Source: an uncultured Psychrosphaera sp. (GTDB lineage: Bacteria > Pseudomonadota > Gammaproteobacteria > Enterobacterales > Alteromonadaceae). From it: a stretch of 64,000 nt of DNA. Below the pieces are notes generated by a model that saw only the letters and a program-made list of their open reading frames with translations, searched no databases and had not been told where the DNA came from. The stretch spans positions 1 to 64,000 of the forward strand of contig NZ_CANMSK010000001.1 in assembly GCF_947500655.1 (NCBI RefSeq), read 5' to 3'. This document shows, piece by piece, positions 49,793-60,462 of this stretch. Each line of letters opens with the position of its first letter. Positions within the stretch are counted from its first letter, which is position 1. Both the position numbers and the translations under genes were made by a program.

Positions 49793-50021
49793 ATTTCTTC
49801 AAGTAATCAAGCAATTTCAGAAACAATCCTAAAACACCCTTCTTGCTCCAATACATTTATCATTCGTATTAGTCTATTTCTTTCAGTTACTTTATTAATA
49901 TAAATAGTGATGATAATGGTTGAAGAACAGTCCGCTCAAACTCATAACTGAAGAGAAACATGCTAGATCCTTAAAGTTAAATTTACAGTGGTTAAAACGC
50001 GATGGGAGTCATGGTCACTTG

Positions 50022-50414
50022 TTATATTTTTATTTCACCAAGTCTTATTACTGCATTATTAGGGTTTACATAATTAACTTTATAGGTACCCGATACTAAT
50101 TTATTAACTATTATTTCTCGCGTTTTATTTTGGCTATCACCGCTAGCTAAACAAGTTTGAACTGTGATGTTAATTTGAAAGCCTTCTACTTTTGAAATAA
50201 CTTCCTTGAAAACAATGCCAGAGTTATTCAACCATTTCCCTCCAGTAAAACTCAGAGGAATAAATGTATTATTTCTTTCGTTATAAGGCATTCCAAGTTT
50301 GATGGTTCCCGCATAATCTAAAGAAATATTTTCTGTGGTAAACAGCCCTGTAATGATCCCACAGGAATAAGAATTAAAAGAAAACATCAAGAATAACACA
50401 CTAATTATTTTCAC
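50022..50414 (-). CDS. hypothetical secreted protein
   Basis: A 130-residue protein with a signal peptide (MKIISVLFLMFSFNSYS, then CG) and a beta-rich mature part; two cysteines, one at the mature start and one in VQTCLASGD, may pair. GTG 50414 is chosen because AGGAG lies 5 nt before it; the longer frame to 50438 starts with TTG ahead of that site. I do not recognise a family. Confidence 0.65.
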   Translation of the reverse strand: MKIISVLFLMFSFNSYSCGIITGLFTTENISLDYAGTIKLGMPYNERNNTFIPLSFTGGKWLNNSGIVFKEVISKVEGFQINITVQTCLASGDSQNKTREIIVNKLVSGTYKVNYVNPNNAVIRLGEIKI

Positions 50415-50654
50415 ACTGACTCCTGAAAAACATAACAATTTAATCGTGAGCGTTTAGGATGTTTTCCTATCCAAAACTTTCTCACTTTTATACTGAATCT
50501 ATTAATATCAGATACATCAATCTGTTACTAGACTTTCGCTTTATAATAATTGGAGTAGCTGAGATATGGTAGAAACTGCCCTTGTCTGTGCAAAAAAACA
50601 ATAAGCAAAAGCCCAATATAAGCAAAAAATTACTTTATGCTTTTAATCAGCAAG

Positions 50655-51419
50655 TTAATGTTTGTATTCACTGATGTAAATAACATTGCTCTTTTTATCA
50701 ATATCAGCACTTGTCTTAGCGTCATCACTTGTAGCAACAGCGCTATTAGTACTTGTATTAGCATCAAGGTCGCTATTGATTTTGGTGTCTGTTGTAGGCG
50801 TTGAGTTACTGCTTATTATTTGTTTGCAATAAATTAATAACTGCTCAATGGGGATGAATTTTTCTTTATGTCTGGTTTGTTTATTAGTAACGCGTTTGAT
50901 TTGAGTGTTTAAATAACAGGTTAACTCCAATGCCAGTTCTGGGGTTAAGCTATCAAGTTTATTTTCTTCAAGTGTTTGGCTTATCCAAATGGCGGCATCA
51001 CAAATATGGCCATTAATGCTCAAATCGTTATTTTTCACCCACTCAGGTGTAAAGCTAATTTGAGACAAAACACTTAACAAATAAGCAATGTCACTATTAG
51101 GCATTAATTGATAGTTTTCTAGTGTTGCTGCAAGCGTCAGCTGCCAATTAATTTGTAAAGTCTCTGTTAATTCTTGTTGTGATAATTCTGCGGTAACTGG
51201 AATGAAAAATAAAAAACGGCTATTGGCTTCACAAGCAATAATTGTTTTTTGATATGACCGATGATGATTATCAATAATATGTACTTGCCAACTGAAGGTT
51301 TTAACATTAGATATTAATGTATTCACCCCAGCTTGCTTACCCTGTTCAACGGGTAAGCGAGGTAATTCTGTGTTTAACCATTTATTAAGTGCGTTGGTCG
51401 CGGTTAGTAATAATTTCAT
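50655..51419 (-). CDS. hypothetical protein
   Basis: A 254-residue soluble protein, no signal peptide. The first 110 residues look like a mixed alpha/beta fold (KLLLTATNALNKWL, FFIPVTAELSQQELTE); the last 45 are Ser/Thr/Asp-rich and look unstructured. The N-terminal part loosely resembles small DUF6933-like proteins, which I cannot confirm. It stands alone without an obvious operon partner. Confidence 0.55.
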   Translation of the reverse strand: MKLLLTATNALNKWLNTELPRLPVEQGKQAGVNTLISNVKTFSWQVHIIDNHHRSYQKTIIACEANSRFLFFIPVTAELSQQELTETLQINWQLTLAATLENYQLMPNSDIAYLLSVLSQISFTPEWVKNNDLSINGHICDAAIWISQTLEENKLDSLTPELALELTCYLNTQIKRVTNKQTRHKEKFIPIEQLLIYCKQIISSNSTPTTDTKINSDLDANTSTNSAVATSDDAKTSADIDKKSNVIYISEYKH

Positions 51420-51565
51420 ATTAACTTTTTTAATTTTGCTTATGTAACTTAACTATTATATTCACAAACTAACATTAACCTTTAAATTTAAACAGTGATC
51501 TCATTCATTCTCTTTTTCTAAAGGTGATATAACGTTACCTTTGTTAGAGTTCTTAAGCAGTGCAA

Positions 51566-52036
51566 CTAATCAAAAACAAAAGGTTCTTTATTGGCCTTAA
51601 CTCGGATCCAATTTAGTGTGGATTGCACTGATTTTCGGGCAAGAAGGTTTTGTTCAAGCTTATTTTTTCCGGGAAATGGAACTAAGCTCAGACCAATTAG
51701 CAAGGTAATAATGCCCTGACCTGGTAAAACTAGCATGGCAATGCCACATAGGATCAATATTACCCCAAGAATTATTTCGGCTGCCTTCACCATGTAAAAT
51801 ACTGTGTGATTTACGGCATGTCGCATTAGGCTTAAGGGGGGATTTTTATTAACATCATTTACAGATGCTTTTATACGGATAAAGTACCGTGAATCCATTT
51901 GCGTAATGATGTAAGTTATTATAATAAAATAAATAATTGAAACAGATGTAGTGAGTAAAATAATTAAGAATATATAATCGGAATTCAGTAACTCCATTAG
52001 GTAGGTTGAGATACTATTGTAATATTCTTTGATCAC
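51566..52036 (-). CDS. PGPGW family transmembrane protein
   Basis: A 156-residue membrane protein with an N-terminal helix pair (about residues 22-45) and a later pair around CGIAMLVLPGQGIITLLIGL, the signature of the PGPGW family (here PGQG). Function unknown in the family. It begins with GTG, supported by GGAG 7 nt before. It is divergent from cls, suggesting a membrane-related role, but that is weak evidence. Confidence 0.8.
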   Translation of the reverse strand: MIKEYYNSISTYLMELLNSDYIFLIILLTTSVSIIYFIIITYIITQMDSRYFIRIKASVNDVNKNPPLSLMRHAVNHTVFYMVKAAEIILGVILILCGIAMLVLPGQGIITLLIGLSLVPFPGKNKLEQNLLARKSVQSTLNWIRVKANKEPFVFD

Positions 52037-52105
52037 TATTGCTCTCCATTATTTATCAATTGTTATGAAAATATTCTTTTAAATTCAATTATTAAGTAGA
52101 GTTAT

Positions 52106-53596
52106 ATGCAAATTTCTGAAGCGTTAGTTAATTGGGTTGCTATTAACTGGGTAACTCTGATTGTTATTTTCCACATTAGCTTATCTGTTTTGACATCGTT
52201 ACATATACTTTTGTTCAAAGAAAATGAAGGGACATCTTTAGCTTGGATTGGTCTTGTTATATTTTCGCCAGTTATTGGGAGCTTGTTTTATTGGCTGTTT
52301 GGTATAAATCGTATCCAACGTTCAGCTAAGAAAATTCATCCTCAAAAACTTAACGATGATCTTAAACAGATAAAACTGCATAAAACTGAATTCAAAGACC
52401 AAAACACTAACTTTCATAATATTCCTTTAAACTGGCATAGCGCAATTATTGCTGGACATAGAATTCATCCAGTTAATTACCTAGCTGGTAACAAGGTTGA
52501 ATCTCTTATTAATGGAGATGCGGCCTATCCTGCCATGATTCAATCTATTAATGATGCAAAACACAGTATTGTTTTATCTAGTTATATATTTGATTACGAT
52601 TCACTAGGCCGACAATTTGTCAGTGCGCTTGGTCAAGCACAAAAGCGAGGCGTTGCAGTAAATGTACTACTGGACAGTATTGGTATTGGTTATAGTTGGC
52701 ATAAATCTAGTCGTGCATTAAAGAAGATGGGAGTGAAAGCGGTTAGTTTTTTACCCGCCATATCACTTAGCAGCATTCGGTTTATCAACTTACGAAACCA
52801 CAGGAAAATACTCTGCGTTGACGGTAAAGTCGCGTATGTTGGAGGTATGAACATAAGCGGAGATAACTTAGTTGAATCTGCGACTCATCCTATTAATGAT
52901 ATTCAATTTAAAATATCTGGGCCTGTAATTGATCAAATAAGTCAGGTGTTTATTGAAGATTGGTATTTTACAACGAATGAATTGATTGAATTCCCAAGTT
53001 ATAAAGTTAGCTCAGATACAAACTTACAGCAGGACAAAACTGATACACCTGTATTGGCTAGAGTGATTGAAGATGGCCCTGATGAAAATCATAATAAAAT
53101 ACGCTGGACATTAATTAACGCATTAGCCTGCGCCCAAAAAAGCGTGAAGATCATGACGCCCTATTTTATTCCTGATCAAACATTAATGAATTGTCTTCAT
53201 AGTGTTGCTATGCGTGGTGTGTCTGTTGAGATCATAGTACCTCAACATAGTGATATTTCTTTTGTAGATTGGATAATGGAAGCAAACTTTTCAAGGGTTA
53301 TGGCGCACGGAATACAGATATATAAAAACAACAGCCCTTTTGAACATAGTAAAATTACTATGATTGACGATGTTTGGTCATTTATTGGCTCTAGTAATTG
53401 GGACTCTAGGAGTATGGAGTTAAACTTTGAGATCAATTTAGAATGCTTTGACGAAGATCTTAATAAACAACTCACTGACTTTTTTATAGTGAAAAAACAG
53501 AATTCATCACTAATCACTCAGGCCGACGTCGATAAAGTATCTGTTCCTAGGAAAATTCGAAACAACTTATTTCGTTTGTTCTCACCATATGTGTAA
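52106..53596 (+). CDS. cls: cardiolipin synthase
   Basis: Phospholipase-D family enzyme that makes cardiolipin from phosphatidylglycerol in the inner membrane. The 496 residues have two N-terminal helices (about 16-36 and 48-66) and two HKD motifs, HRKILCVDGKVAYVGGMN near residue 232 and HSKITMIDDVWSFIGSSN near 414. The catalytic His and Lys are present in both. ClsA-type layout. Confidence 0.93.
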   Translation: MQISEALVNWVAINWVTLIVIFHISLSVLTSLHILLFKENEGTSLAWIGLVIFSPVIGSLFYWLFGINRIQRSAKKIHPQKLNDDLKQIKLHKTEFKDQNTNFHNIPLNWHSAIIAGHRIHPVNYLAGNKVESLINGDAAYPAMIQSINDAKHSIVLSSYIFDYDSLGRQFVSALGQAQKRGVAVNVLLDSIGIGYSWHKSSRALKKMGVKAVSFLPAISLSSIRFINLRNHRKILCVDGKVAYVGGMNISGDNLVESATHPINDIQFKISGPVIDQISQVFIEDWYFTTNELIEFPSYKVSSDTNLQQDKTDTPVLARVIEDGPDENHNKIRWTLINALACAQKSVKIMTPYFIPDQTLMNCLHSVAMRGVSVEIIVPQHSDISFVDWIMEANFSRVMAHGIQIYKNNSPFEHSKITMIDDVWSFIGSSNWDSRSMELNFEINLECFDEDLNKQLTDFFIVKKQNSSLITQADVDKVSVPRKIRNNLFRLFSPYV

Positions 53597-53673
53597 TGGT
53601 ATTAGAACAATACGGTTAAAGTAGAGTGAAAAGCCGAAACATCCATAAAAGGCCTTAGAACGGAAATAGGTTT

Positions 53674-54477
53674 ATGATCAAAGATAGGTATAAATTAGTT
53701 GAATCCTTAAAACTGATGGGCCGTGCGCCAAAGTTTATACTAGGCCCGAATATAGAAATTCTTCTATGGAATGTTTTTAAATGTAAAAGAAAAGGATGGC
53801 AGGAAGATTTTATTAACTTAACTTGGGACAAAGATTTGATTTTGTTGCAAGAAGCCATTTTAAACACCCCTTTTGACATCCATTTTAATCAGTCATTAAG
53901 ACATCAATGGATTATGGCGCGTAGTTTCAAAACGGTAAAAAACGATATAGATACTGGCGTAAAAACAGGTTGTAGTGTTGCAGCACAAGAATATTACTTT
54001 TCCGTATCCAAACACCATGAACCAATCTCACAAACAAAAAAAATGTCACTGGCAACTGTGTACCCGTTAAATATTGAAGGCCAGTCATTACTTGTCGTCA
54101 ACTGCCATATTATTAACTTTGTTACGTTTGAAAAATTTAGCGTGCATTTAGATCAGGTTTTCCAATCTTTAGCCGATCACAAGGGGCCAATACTATTAGC
54201 TGGTGACTTTAATACATGGAATGGCAAACGATTGCGCTATTTTAATCAACTAGCAAAATCATTGCATTTAGATGAAGTGAAAATCAAGCGTAGGCCAAGA
54301 TTAAGTCATTTACTAAAACACCTTGACCACATTTATAGCCGAGGTTTAACTGTGGTTGATGCACAAGTACATACGCATATTAAATCGTCAGATCACTATC
54401 CAATTAGTTTGTCATTAAATACCAATTGTATTAATACATTGGATCAAACATTTCAACACAAGAGTGAGGCTAAGTAA
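53674..54477 (+). CDS. endonuclease/exonuclease/phosphatase family protein
   Basis: A 267-residue member of the EEP superfamily, related to YafD-type proteins. Motifs in order: LLWNVFK, LLQEA (metal Glu), VNCHIINF, AGDFNTW (Asp/Asn), LDHIYSR and SDHYPIS (catalytic His). All metal and catalytic residues are kept, so a phosphoesterase activity is likely, but the substrate is unknown. No signal peptide. The stop shares one base with the next start. Confidence 0.85.
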   Translation: MIKDRYKLVESLKLMGRAPKFILGPNIEILLWNVFKCKRKGWQEDFINLTWDKDLILLQEAILNTPFDIHFNQSLRHQWIMARSFKTVKNDIDTGVKTGCSVAAQEYYFSVSKHHEPISQTKKMSLATVYPLNIEGQSLLVVNCHIINFVTFEKFSVHLDQVFQSLADHKGPILLAGDFNTWNGKRLRYFNQLAKSLHLDEVKIKRRPRLSHLLKHLDHIYSRGLTVVDAQVHTHIKSSDHYPISLSLNTNCINTLDQTFQHKSEAK

Positions 54478-55991
54478 TGAACCAATTATTATGTAAAGAT
54501 AAATCAAAATTATCTCATGCTTTACTGACTTGTGAACAAATGGCTGAATGTGATCGCATGACAGTAATTGCAGGTATCAGCGACATTAGTTTAATGGAGA
54601 ATGCCGGACATAAGGTAGCTCAAGCTATTATAGAGCGCTGGGCTCCCTGCTCTGTGGTCGTACTTTGTGGTCCAGGCAACAATGGCGGCGATGGTTTTGT
54701 TATCGCTCGAGTATTGGCTGACGCTAACTGGTCGGTGCGTGTTGCCTCGCTTGTTTCCCGTGATCAGTTAAAAGGCTCAGCAGCTCACCACAGTACTCTT
54801 TGGAAAGGTGTTGTTGAACCATTAACACCTGAAGCGTTAAATGGAGCAGAGTTAATTGTAGATGCCATATTTGGTGCAGGCTTAGCTCGTCCATTACAAG
54901 GGGCTTCACTTGAAACTCTATTGATGGCAAAGTCTAAATGCATACCTATTGTAGCTGTTGACGTTCCAAGCGGATTAATGGGGGATACTGGCGTAAATGT
55001 TGGTGCCGTAGCCGCTGAACTTACAGTGACATGTTTTCGTAAAAAGCCCGGGCATTTGTTGCAGCCAGGTAAAAGTCTTTGTGGCGAATTGTTAGTGGCT
55101 GATATTGGCACACCTATTTCCGTACTCTTCGGCGATATTACTAATAAAGTAACTGTAAACAGTTTTGAAAATCATCCCGATTTATGGATAGACGTATTTC
55201 CTTTGATTGAGCAAGAAGGTAACAAATATACCCGAGGACACGCTCTAGTTTGGGGAGGATGGCCAACGACAGGAGCTGCTCGTATGTCTGCCAGAGCGGC
55301 AGCGCGTGTTGGTGCTGGGCTAACAACAGTTGCAGTAGATGTTAGTCAAGGTGAAGCGGCGTTAATGGTTTATGCCACCACATTGATCAGCATAATGGTA
55401 ACCCCTATAGCCAAATTACAAGACCTTGATATTATGCTAACGGATAAACGGATAACGGGGCTACTTATTGGTCCCGGCGCTGGCGTTGGTGAAGAAACTC
55501 GAACTCAAGTATTGGCAATGCTCAAGTCAGGTAAGCCTACCGTATTAGATGCTGGCGCCCTTTCGTCTTTTAAGAAAGATCCGCAGATGTTATTTAGCGC
55601 TATTGATGGAGTATGTGTGCTGACACCACATCAAGGTGAATTTAGCCGAGTATTTCCTAATATAGACCTCAGCAGCGATAAATTAAGTCGTGCTCGCAAT
55701 GCAGCCAAAATTAGCGGTGCTATAGTGGTACTCAAAGGTAACGATACTGTGATTGCAGCACCTGATGGCCGTACTATTATCAACACAAACGCACCCGCGA
55801 CTTTAGCCACAGCGGGGACTGGTGATGTTTTAGCTGGTATAATTTTAGGTTTGCTAACACAAGGAATGGAACCGTTTCTTGCTACAGCTGCGGCCGTATG
55901 GCTTCATAGTGAAGCCGCTGCAAATTTTGGCACTGGCTTACTTGCAGAGGATTTACCCGACCAATTACCAGCTGTACTTCAACAGCTTTAA
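54477..55991 (+). CDS. nnr: bifunctional NAD(P)HX epimerase/dehydratase Nnr
   Basis: Repairs hydrated NAD(P)H. The N-terminal epimerase part (about 10-215) has CGPGNNGGDGFV and VDVPSGLMGDTG; the C-terminal ADP/ATP-dependent dehydratase part (about 235-500) has GPGAGVGEETR, LTPHQGEFSR and ATAGTGDVLAGI. The dehydratase part reads like alphaproteobacterial Nnr (TNAPATLATAGTGDVLAG, LLAEDLPDQLP) rather than E. coli YjeF, and the gene is clearly richer in G+C than its neighbours. Transfer is suspected. It is coupled to the EEP gene. Confidence 0.92.
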   Translation: MNQLLCKDKSKLSHALLTCEQMAECDRMTVIAGISDISLMENAGHKVAQAIIERWAPCSVVVLCGPGNNGGDGFVIARVLADANWSVRVASLVSRDQLKGSAAHHSTLWKGVVEPLTPEALNGAELIVDAIFGAGLARPLQGASLETLLMAKSKCIPIVAVDVPSGLMGDTGVNVGAVAAELTVTCFRKKPGHLLQPGKSLCGELLVADIGTPISVLFGDITNKVTVNSFENHPDLWIDVFPLIEQEGNKYTRGHALVWGGWPTTGAARMSARAAARVGAGLTTVAVDVSQGEAALMVYATTLISIMVTPIAKLQDLDIMLTDKRITGLLIGPGAGVGEETRTQVLAMLKSGKPTVLDAGALSSFKKDPQMLFSAIDGVCVLTPHQGEFSRVFPNIDLSSDKLSRARNAAKISGAIVVLKGNDTVIAAPDGRTIINTNAPATLATAGTGDVLAGIILGLLTQGMEPFLATAAAVWLHSEAAANFGTGLLAEDLPDQLPAVLQQL

Positions 55992-56174
55992 CTAAGTGGC
56001 ATAGCTAATTACTTACAAGATAATTAGAGGTTGCTTTTTGATCATTAAATTTTAATTAAGAAGTTTACTTTCTTAATTATTTACTTAAACTACACTACGC
56101 AGTTTACTTGCTACTTAATACATGGATTATTGTTTACCTATTTTCCTAAGCTTTATATAACTTGGACTAATAAC

Positions 56175-57275
56175 ATGACAGATAACAAAAAAACCTCACC
56201 AAAGCCGATAACAATTAATACGTTTCGACTTTCAGCTCTTGTTGCCGCTTTGGCAATACTTTCAGCATGTGGAGGTAACAAGGATGATGCACAACAAGTA
56301 AAACCTATCCAAACCGTAAAGTTAGCGATGGTTTCTAACATTCCGGATGAAAGCCAAATTTCTTTTCCTGCGGAAGTAACCGCGGTGAAAACAATAAATA
56401 TGAGTTTTGAGGTGACTGGACGTTTGAAAGAAGTTCATTTACGTACCGCGAGCCAAGTTAAAAAAGGCGAATTATTAGCTCAAATCGACCCAGCTCCTTT
56501 TCAGCGTCAAGTTAAAGAAGCTAAAGCTAGATTCAATCAAGCAGAGTTAGATTTAAAACGAATAAAATCTACGCTTAGCAAAGGTGTTTCATCGCAAAGC
56601 CAATTAGATAGTGCAGAAACTGCATTTGAATTAGCTGAAATAATATTAAACGACGCGAAACAAAACTTAAGTTACACCAGATTAACAGCTCCTTTTGATG
56701 CGCAAGTATCTGAGCGTTTAGTTGAAAATGATAGTTATGTAAAAGCGGGCGATACCATTGCAAAGCTACAAGATATCTCTCAATTATATTTTAATATCAA
56801 CATACCTGAAAGACTATTAAGCTCGTATAAAAGTGGCTCTCTTATTAAAGCCACAGCTCATTCACTATCTGCACCTGATAAAGAATACGAATTGGAATAC
56901 GTTGAACATTCAACCATGCCAGATCCGGTAACTCAAACCTACAAAGTGGTTTTTGCAGCTAATTCAGCACCAAAGCAAAGCTTAACTCCAGGAGCTAGAG
57001 CAATTGTTAAGTTAGTTGCAGGTCAACAAAGATCAATGTCTGCATTAATTATCCCTTTTACTGCGATTAACGGTAATAAAGCTGACGGTTTTAATGTCTG
57101 GGTATTTGATAAAAATACAAAACAAGTAAGTAATAAACAAATTCAAGTTCTTACCGTTGAGCAAGGTTATGCCGTTATCAACGGAGAGATTCAAAAAGGT
57201 GACCTTGTTGTTGCTGCTGGCACGACCAAAATGCAAGAAGGTCTAGTTGTAAAACCATATACGGCGGAGCGCTAA
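56175..57275 (+). CDS. RND efflux periplasmic adaptor (membrane fusion protein)
   Basis: Links an inner-membrane RND pump to an outer-membrane channel. The 366 residues have a lipoprotein signal with lipobox LSAC, then the barrel-sandwich half-motifs (MSFEVTGRLKEV, LTAPFDAQVSERLV) around an alpha-hairpin (VKEAKARFNQAELDLKRIKS). ATG 56175 is used; the longer frame from TTG 56130 would spoil the lipoprotein signal. The permease starts 3 nt after. Confidence 0.9.
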   Translation: MTDNKKTSPKPITINTFRLSALVAALAILSACGGNKDDAQQVKPIQTVKLAMVSNIPDESQISFPAEVTAVKTINMSFEVTGRLKEVHLRTASQVKKGELLAQIDPAPFQRQVKEAKARFNQAELDLKRIKSTLSKGVSSQSQLDSAETAFELAEIILNDAKQNLSYTRLTAPFDAQVSERLVENDSYVKAGDTIAKLQDISQLYFNINIPERLLSSYKSGSLIKATAHSLSAPDKEYELEYVEHSTMPDPVTQTYKVVFAANSAPKQSLTPGARAIVKLVAGQQRSMSALIIPFTAINGNKADGFNVWVFDKNTKQVSNKQIQVLTVEQGYAVINGEIQKGDLVVAAGTTKMQEGLVVKPYTAER

Positions 57276-57278
57276 ACT

Positions 57279-60200
57279 ATGGATATTGCAAATTATACCT
57301 TTAAAAGACCAGTCAATACTTGGTTGATGGTTGTTGTTTTTGTGCTTGGTGGATTAATTGGATTAAGTAATATTGGTCGATTAGAAGATCCCGCTTTCAC
57401 CATTAAAGTTGTACAAATTGTTACACAGTTTCCTGGCGCTAGTGCAGAAAAAGTTGAACGAGAAGTTACTGAGCCATTAGAAATTGCATTACAACAAATG
57501 GCGCAGTTAAAAAAATTAGAATCAATATCTAAGCCCGGAGTTTCTGAGATAACGCTTGAAGTTAAGTCTAACTATGACTCAAATTTACTACCTCAAATTT
57601 GGGATGAAGTTAGAAAAAGATTAAGTGACGCAGGTAAAAATTTACCAACTGGCGCTCAACAGCCTGTTGTTTATGATGACTTTGGTGAAGTATATGGGAT
57701 GTACTATGCACTAAGCGCCCCTGATTTCTCAACTTATGAATTACGTGAGTTTTCTCGAATTATTCGACGTGAGTTATTAGTAACCGATGGTGTTGCTAAA
57801 GTTCAAGTTAGTGGTGTTCAACAAGAACAACTCGTTGTATACATAAATCCATATCAAATTTCTGGTTTAGGGATTTCGTTCCCTGATCTTATGGGCTTAT
57901 TACAAGAAAATTTGAAACCATTTAATGGTGGAAGATTGAATGTTGAAGGCAGGAAAGTAAGGTTGTTGGTTGATAACTCGGTTAATCAAATTGAAGAGAT
58001 CTATAATTTGCCTTTGGTTGTACCAGGCTCAAATAAGTCGATTAAAATTCGTGATTTTGCAGAACTAAAATTTGAACCTATTGATGTACAACCCGTACTT
58101 GTTCGTTATCAAGGCCACGAAGCAATTACATTGGCTGTAGCAGCATTAGATGATGTAAATATTGTTGAAGTTGGTAAGGCCGTTACTGATAAAGTTAATA
58201 ATATTTTAACTAAACTTCCAGCTGGTATCACCCTAACCCCAATTTATGATCAAGCTGCACTTGTTGATGAATCCGTACAAGGCTTTATTGACAACTTAAT
58301 ACTGTCAGTAGCCGTTGTAACTATTACATTAATGTTGTTTATGGGCTGGCGTTCAGGCGTTGTAGTTGGAACGGTATTAATAGTAACGGTAATGGGCACG
58401 GTTTTGATCATGTGGCTAATGGGATTACAACTGCAAAGAATATCTCTAGGCGCTATGGTTATTGCCATGGGGATGTTAGTTGATAATGCGATTGTAGTGG
58501 CTGAAGGCATGATGCTGAGAATGCGCCAAGGTAAAAAAGCACTTGAAGCAGCCTCTTTTATTGTTAAGCGTACACAATGGCCATTATTAGGCGCAACTGT
58601 AATTGGTATCGCTGCATTTTCTGGTATCGGCTTGTCTGATGATGCAACAGGTGAATTTTTGTATTCATTGTTTGCCGTGGTATTAGTCTCATTAATGTTA
58701 AGTTGGGTGTTAGCAATAACGTTGGTGCCATTACTCGGTAAGTATCTTTATCAAACAGGAAACGATAACGAAAACGATGCTAACAACGGTAGTTTCTATA
58801 AAGGCTATTTGAAAGTTCTTCATTTTGCGTTAAGACATAGATGGGTAACCGTTTGTGCATTATTGGCGATTACTGTGACAGCATTTGGTAGTTTTGGCCT
58901 GGTTAAACAAGGCTTCTTCCCGTCTTCTAATACACCGCTATTTTATGTTCATTACTGGGGACCTCAAGATAGAGATATCAGACAAACCACTGACATTATG
59001 GTTGCAGCTGAGAAAATAGCGCTAGATTTTGAAGAAGTTAATGTTGTATCAACATTTATTGGTCGAGGTGCGGATAGATTTACCTTAACCTATCAAGCTC
59101 AAACACCTAACGAAAGTTATGGTACATTTTTAATTGAAACTCATACCAAAGAGCAAATACCACAGTTAATACCTAAGTTATTAGAAAAATTAAAATTAAC
59201 AGACTTAGATGCTGAATTTTATGTTGAACGTGTTCAGTTTGGTCCAGGCGGAGGCGCTAAATTAGCCGCTCGTTTTTCAGGACCTGATGCAACGGTATTA
59301 AGACAGTTAGCGGCTGAAGCTGAAAATATTATGCGAGCAGACGGCAGTATTAAAGATATTCGCCATGATTGGCGAGAGAAAGGATTAGCGTTAAATACTA
59401 ATTATGACTCGTTTAGTGCCGGTATTGCGGGTGTGTCTCGTAATGACTTTAGCCAAACAGTGCAATATGCATCAAACGGACTAGAGCTAGCTCGACTGCA
59501 AGATGGTGATTATAGTTATTCCATTAAAGCTAAAATGGCTGGTTCTGATTCATCTGCAGTAGAAGCTATTGAGCAAAGCCAAGTTTGGAGTAGCGCGCAA
59601 AGAGAATATATACCATTCCAACAGATCTCATCTGGTGTTGAGTTAATCAATGAAGAAACTCAAATTCATCACAGAAACCGAGTCCGTACCATTACCGTTA
59701 AATCTGACCCAGGTTTTTCAGAAACCGCAGGTGAAGCATTCACTAGAATAAGGCCTCAAATTGAAGCTATTGATATTCCAGATGGATATGAACTTGAATG
59801 GGGAGGTGAATACGAAAATGCAGGTGAAGCACAACAAGCTTTAGGTAAAGGTTTACCGATGGGATTCTTAGTTATGTTTTTAATTTCTGTGTTGCTGTTT
59901 GGTCGAGTAAGACAACCATTAATTATTTGGTTAATTGTACCAATGGCTATTGTTGGTGTGGTTTCAGGGCTATTGTTAACTGATATGCCATTTGGCTTTA
60001 TGTCTTTATTAGGTTTCTTAAGTTTATTTGGCATGTTGATTAAAAATGCCATTGTATTACTTGAAGAAATTGATCTACAAATTGCTGAAGGTAACCCCCC
60101 TAGAATTGCAATTGTAACGGCGAGTTCGAGTCGTTTACGCCCTGTTGCTCTAGCGGCTATAACCACAATATTAGGCATGGCGCCATTGTTATCCGATGCA

Positions 60201-60326
60201 TTCTTTGCGGATATGTCAGTGACGATTATGGGCGGGTTAACATTTGCAACAATATTAACTCTGATTGCAGTGCCGGTTTTATATAGTATTTTTTACAAAG
60301 TGAGTTATAGAAATCCTAAGGATTAA
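57279..60326 (+). CDS. RND efflux permease
   Basis: Proton-driven tripartite efflux pump subunit of the AcrB/HAE superfamily, 1015 residues with 12 predicted helices and two large periplasmic loops. The proton-relay aspartate is seen in AMGMLVDNAIVVAEG (helix 4). Loop motifs NYDSNLLPQIWDEVRKRL and the C-terminal LFGMLIKNAIVLLEEID are class-typical. Drug specificity cannot be predicted. No outer-membrane factor is encoded here, so a TolC-like protein from elsewhere is expected. Confidence 0.93.
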   Translation: MDIANYTFKRPVNTWLMVVVFVLGGLIGLSNIGRLEDPAFTIKVVQIVTQFPGASAEKVEREVTEPLEIALQQMAQLKKLESISKPGVSEITLEVKSNYDSNLLPQIWDEVRKRLSDAGKNLPTGAQQPVVYDDFGEVYGMYYALSAPDFSTYELREFSRIIRRELLVTDGVAKVQVSGVQQEQLVVYINPYQISGLGISFPDLMGLLQENLKPFNGGRLNVEGRKVRLLVDNSVNQIEEIYNLPLVVPGSNKSIKIRDFAELKFEPIDVQPVLVRYQGHEAITLAVAALDDVNIVEVGKAVTDKVNNILTKLPAGITLTPIYDQAALVDESVQGFIDNLILSVAVVTITLMLFMGWRSGVVVGTVLIVTVMGTVLIMWLMGLQLQRISLGAMVIAMGMLVDNAIVVAEGMMLRMRQGKKALEAASFIVKRTQWPLLGATVIGIAAFSGIGLSDDATGEFLYSLFAVVLVSLMLSWVLAITLVPLLGKYLYQTGNDNENDANNGSFYKGYLKVLHFALRHRWVTVCALLAITVTAFGSFGLVKQGFFPSSNTPLFYVHYWGPQDRDIRQTTDIMVAAEKIALDFEEVNVVSTFIGRGADRFTLTYQAQTPNESYGTFLIETHTKEQIPQLIPKLLEKLKLTDLDAEFYVERVQFGPGGGAKLAARFSGPDATVLRQLAAEAENIMRADGSIKDIRHDWREKGLALNTNYDSFSAGIAGVSRNDFSQTVQYASNGLELARLQDGDYSYSIKAKMAGSDSSAVEAIEQSQVWSSAQREYIPFQQISSGVELINEETQIHHRNRVRTITVKSDPGFSETAGEAFTRIRPQIEAIDIPDGYELEWGGEYENAGEAQQALGKGLPMGFLVMFLISVLLFGRVRQPLIIWLIVPMAIVGVVSGLLLTDMPFGFMSLLGFLSLFGMLIKNAIVLLEEIDLQIAEGNPPRIAIVTASSSRLRPVALAAITTILGMAPLLSDAFFADMSVTIMGGLTFATILTLIAVPVLYSIFYKVSYRNPKD

Positions 60327-60390
60327 TCTACCAGTTATCAATTCACTTGAACTCAGGTTCATTAAATAGATAACGTAAAAAACAGAAATA

Positions 60391-60418
60391 AAAAAACGCG
60401 ACTTATGTCGCGTTTTTT
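60391..60418. terminator. bidirectional terminator between RND permease and FIST chemoreceptor
   Basis: ACGCGAC-TTAT-GTCGCGT with A-run before and T-run after serves both convergent transcripts. Confidence 0.93.
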
Positions 60419-60462
60419 ATACATCTTAAATAGTTATTAAATAACCAAGATAATTATACCCA

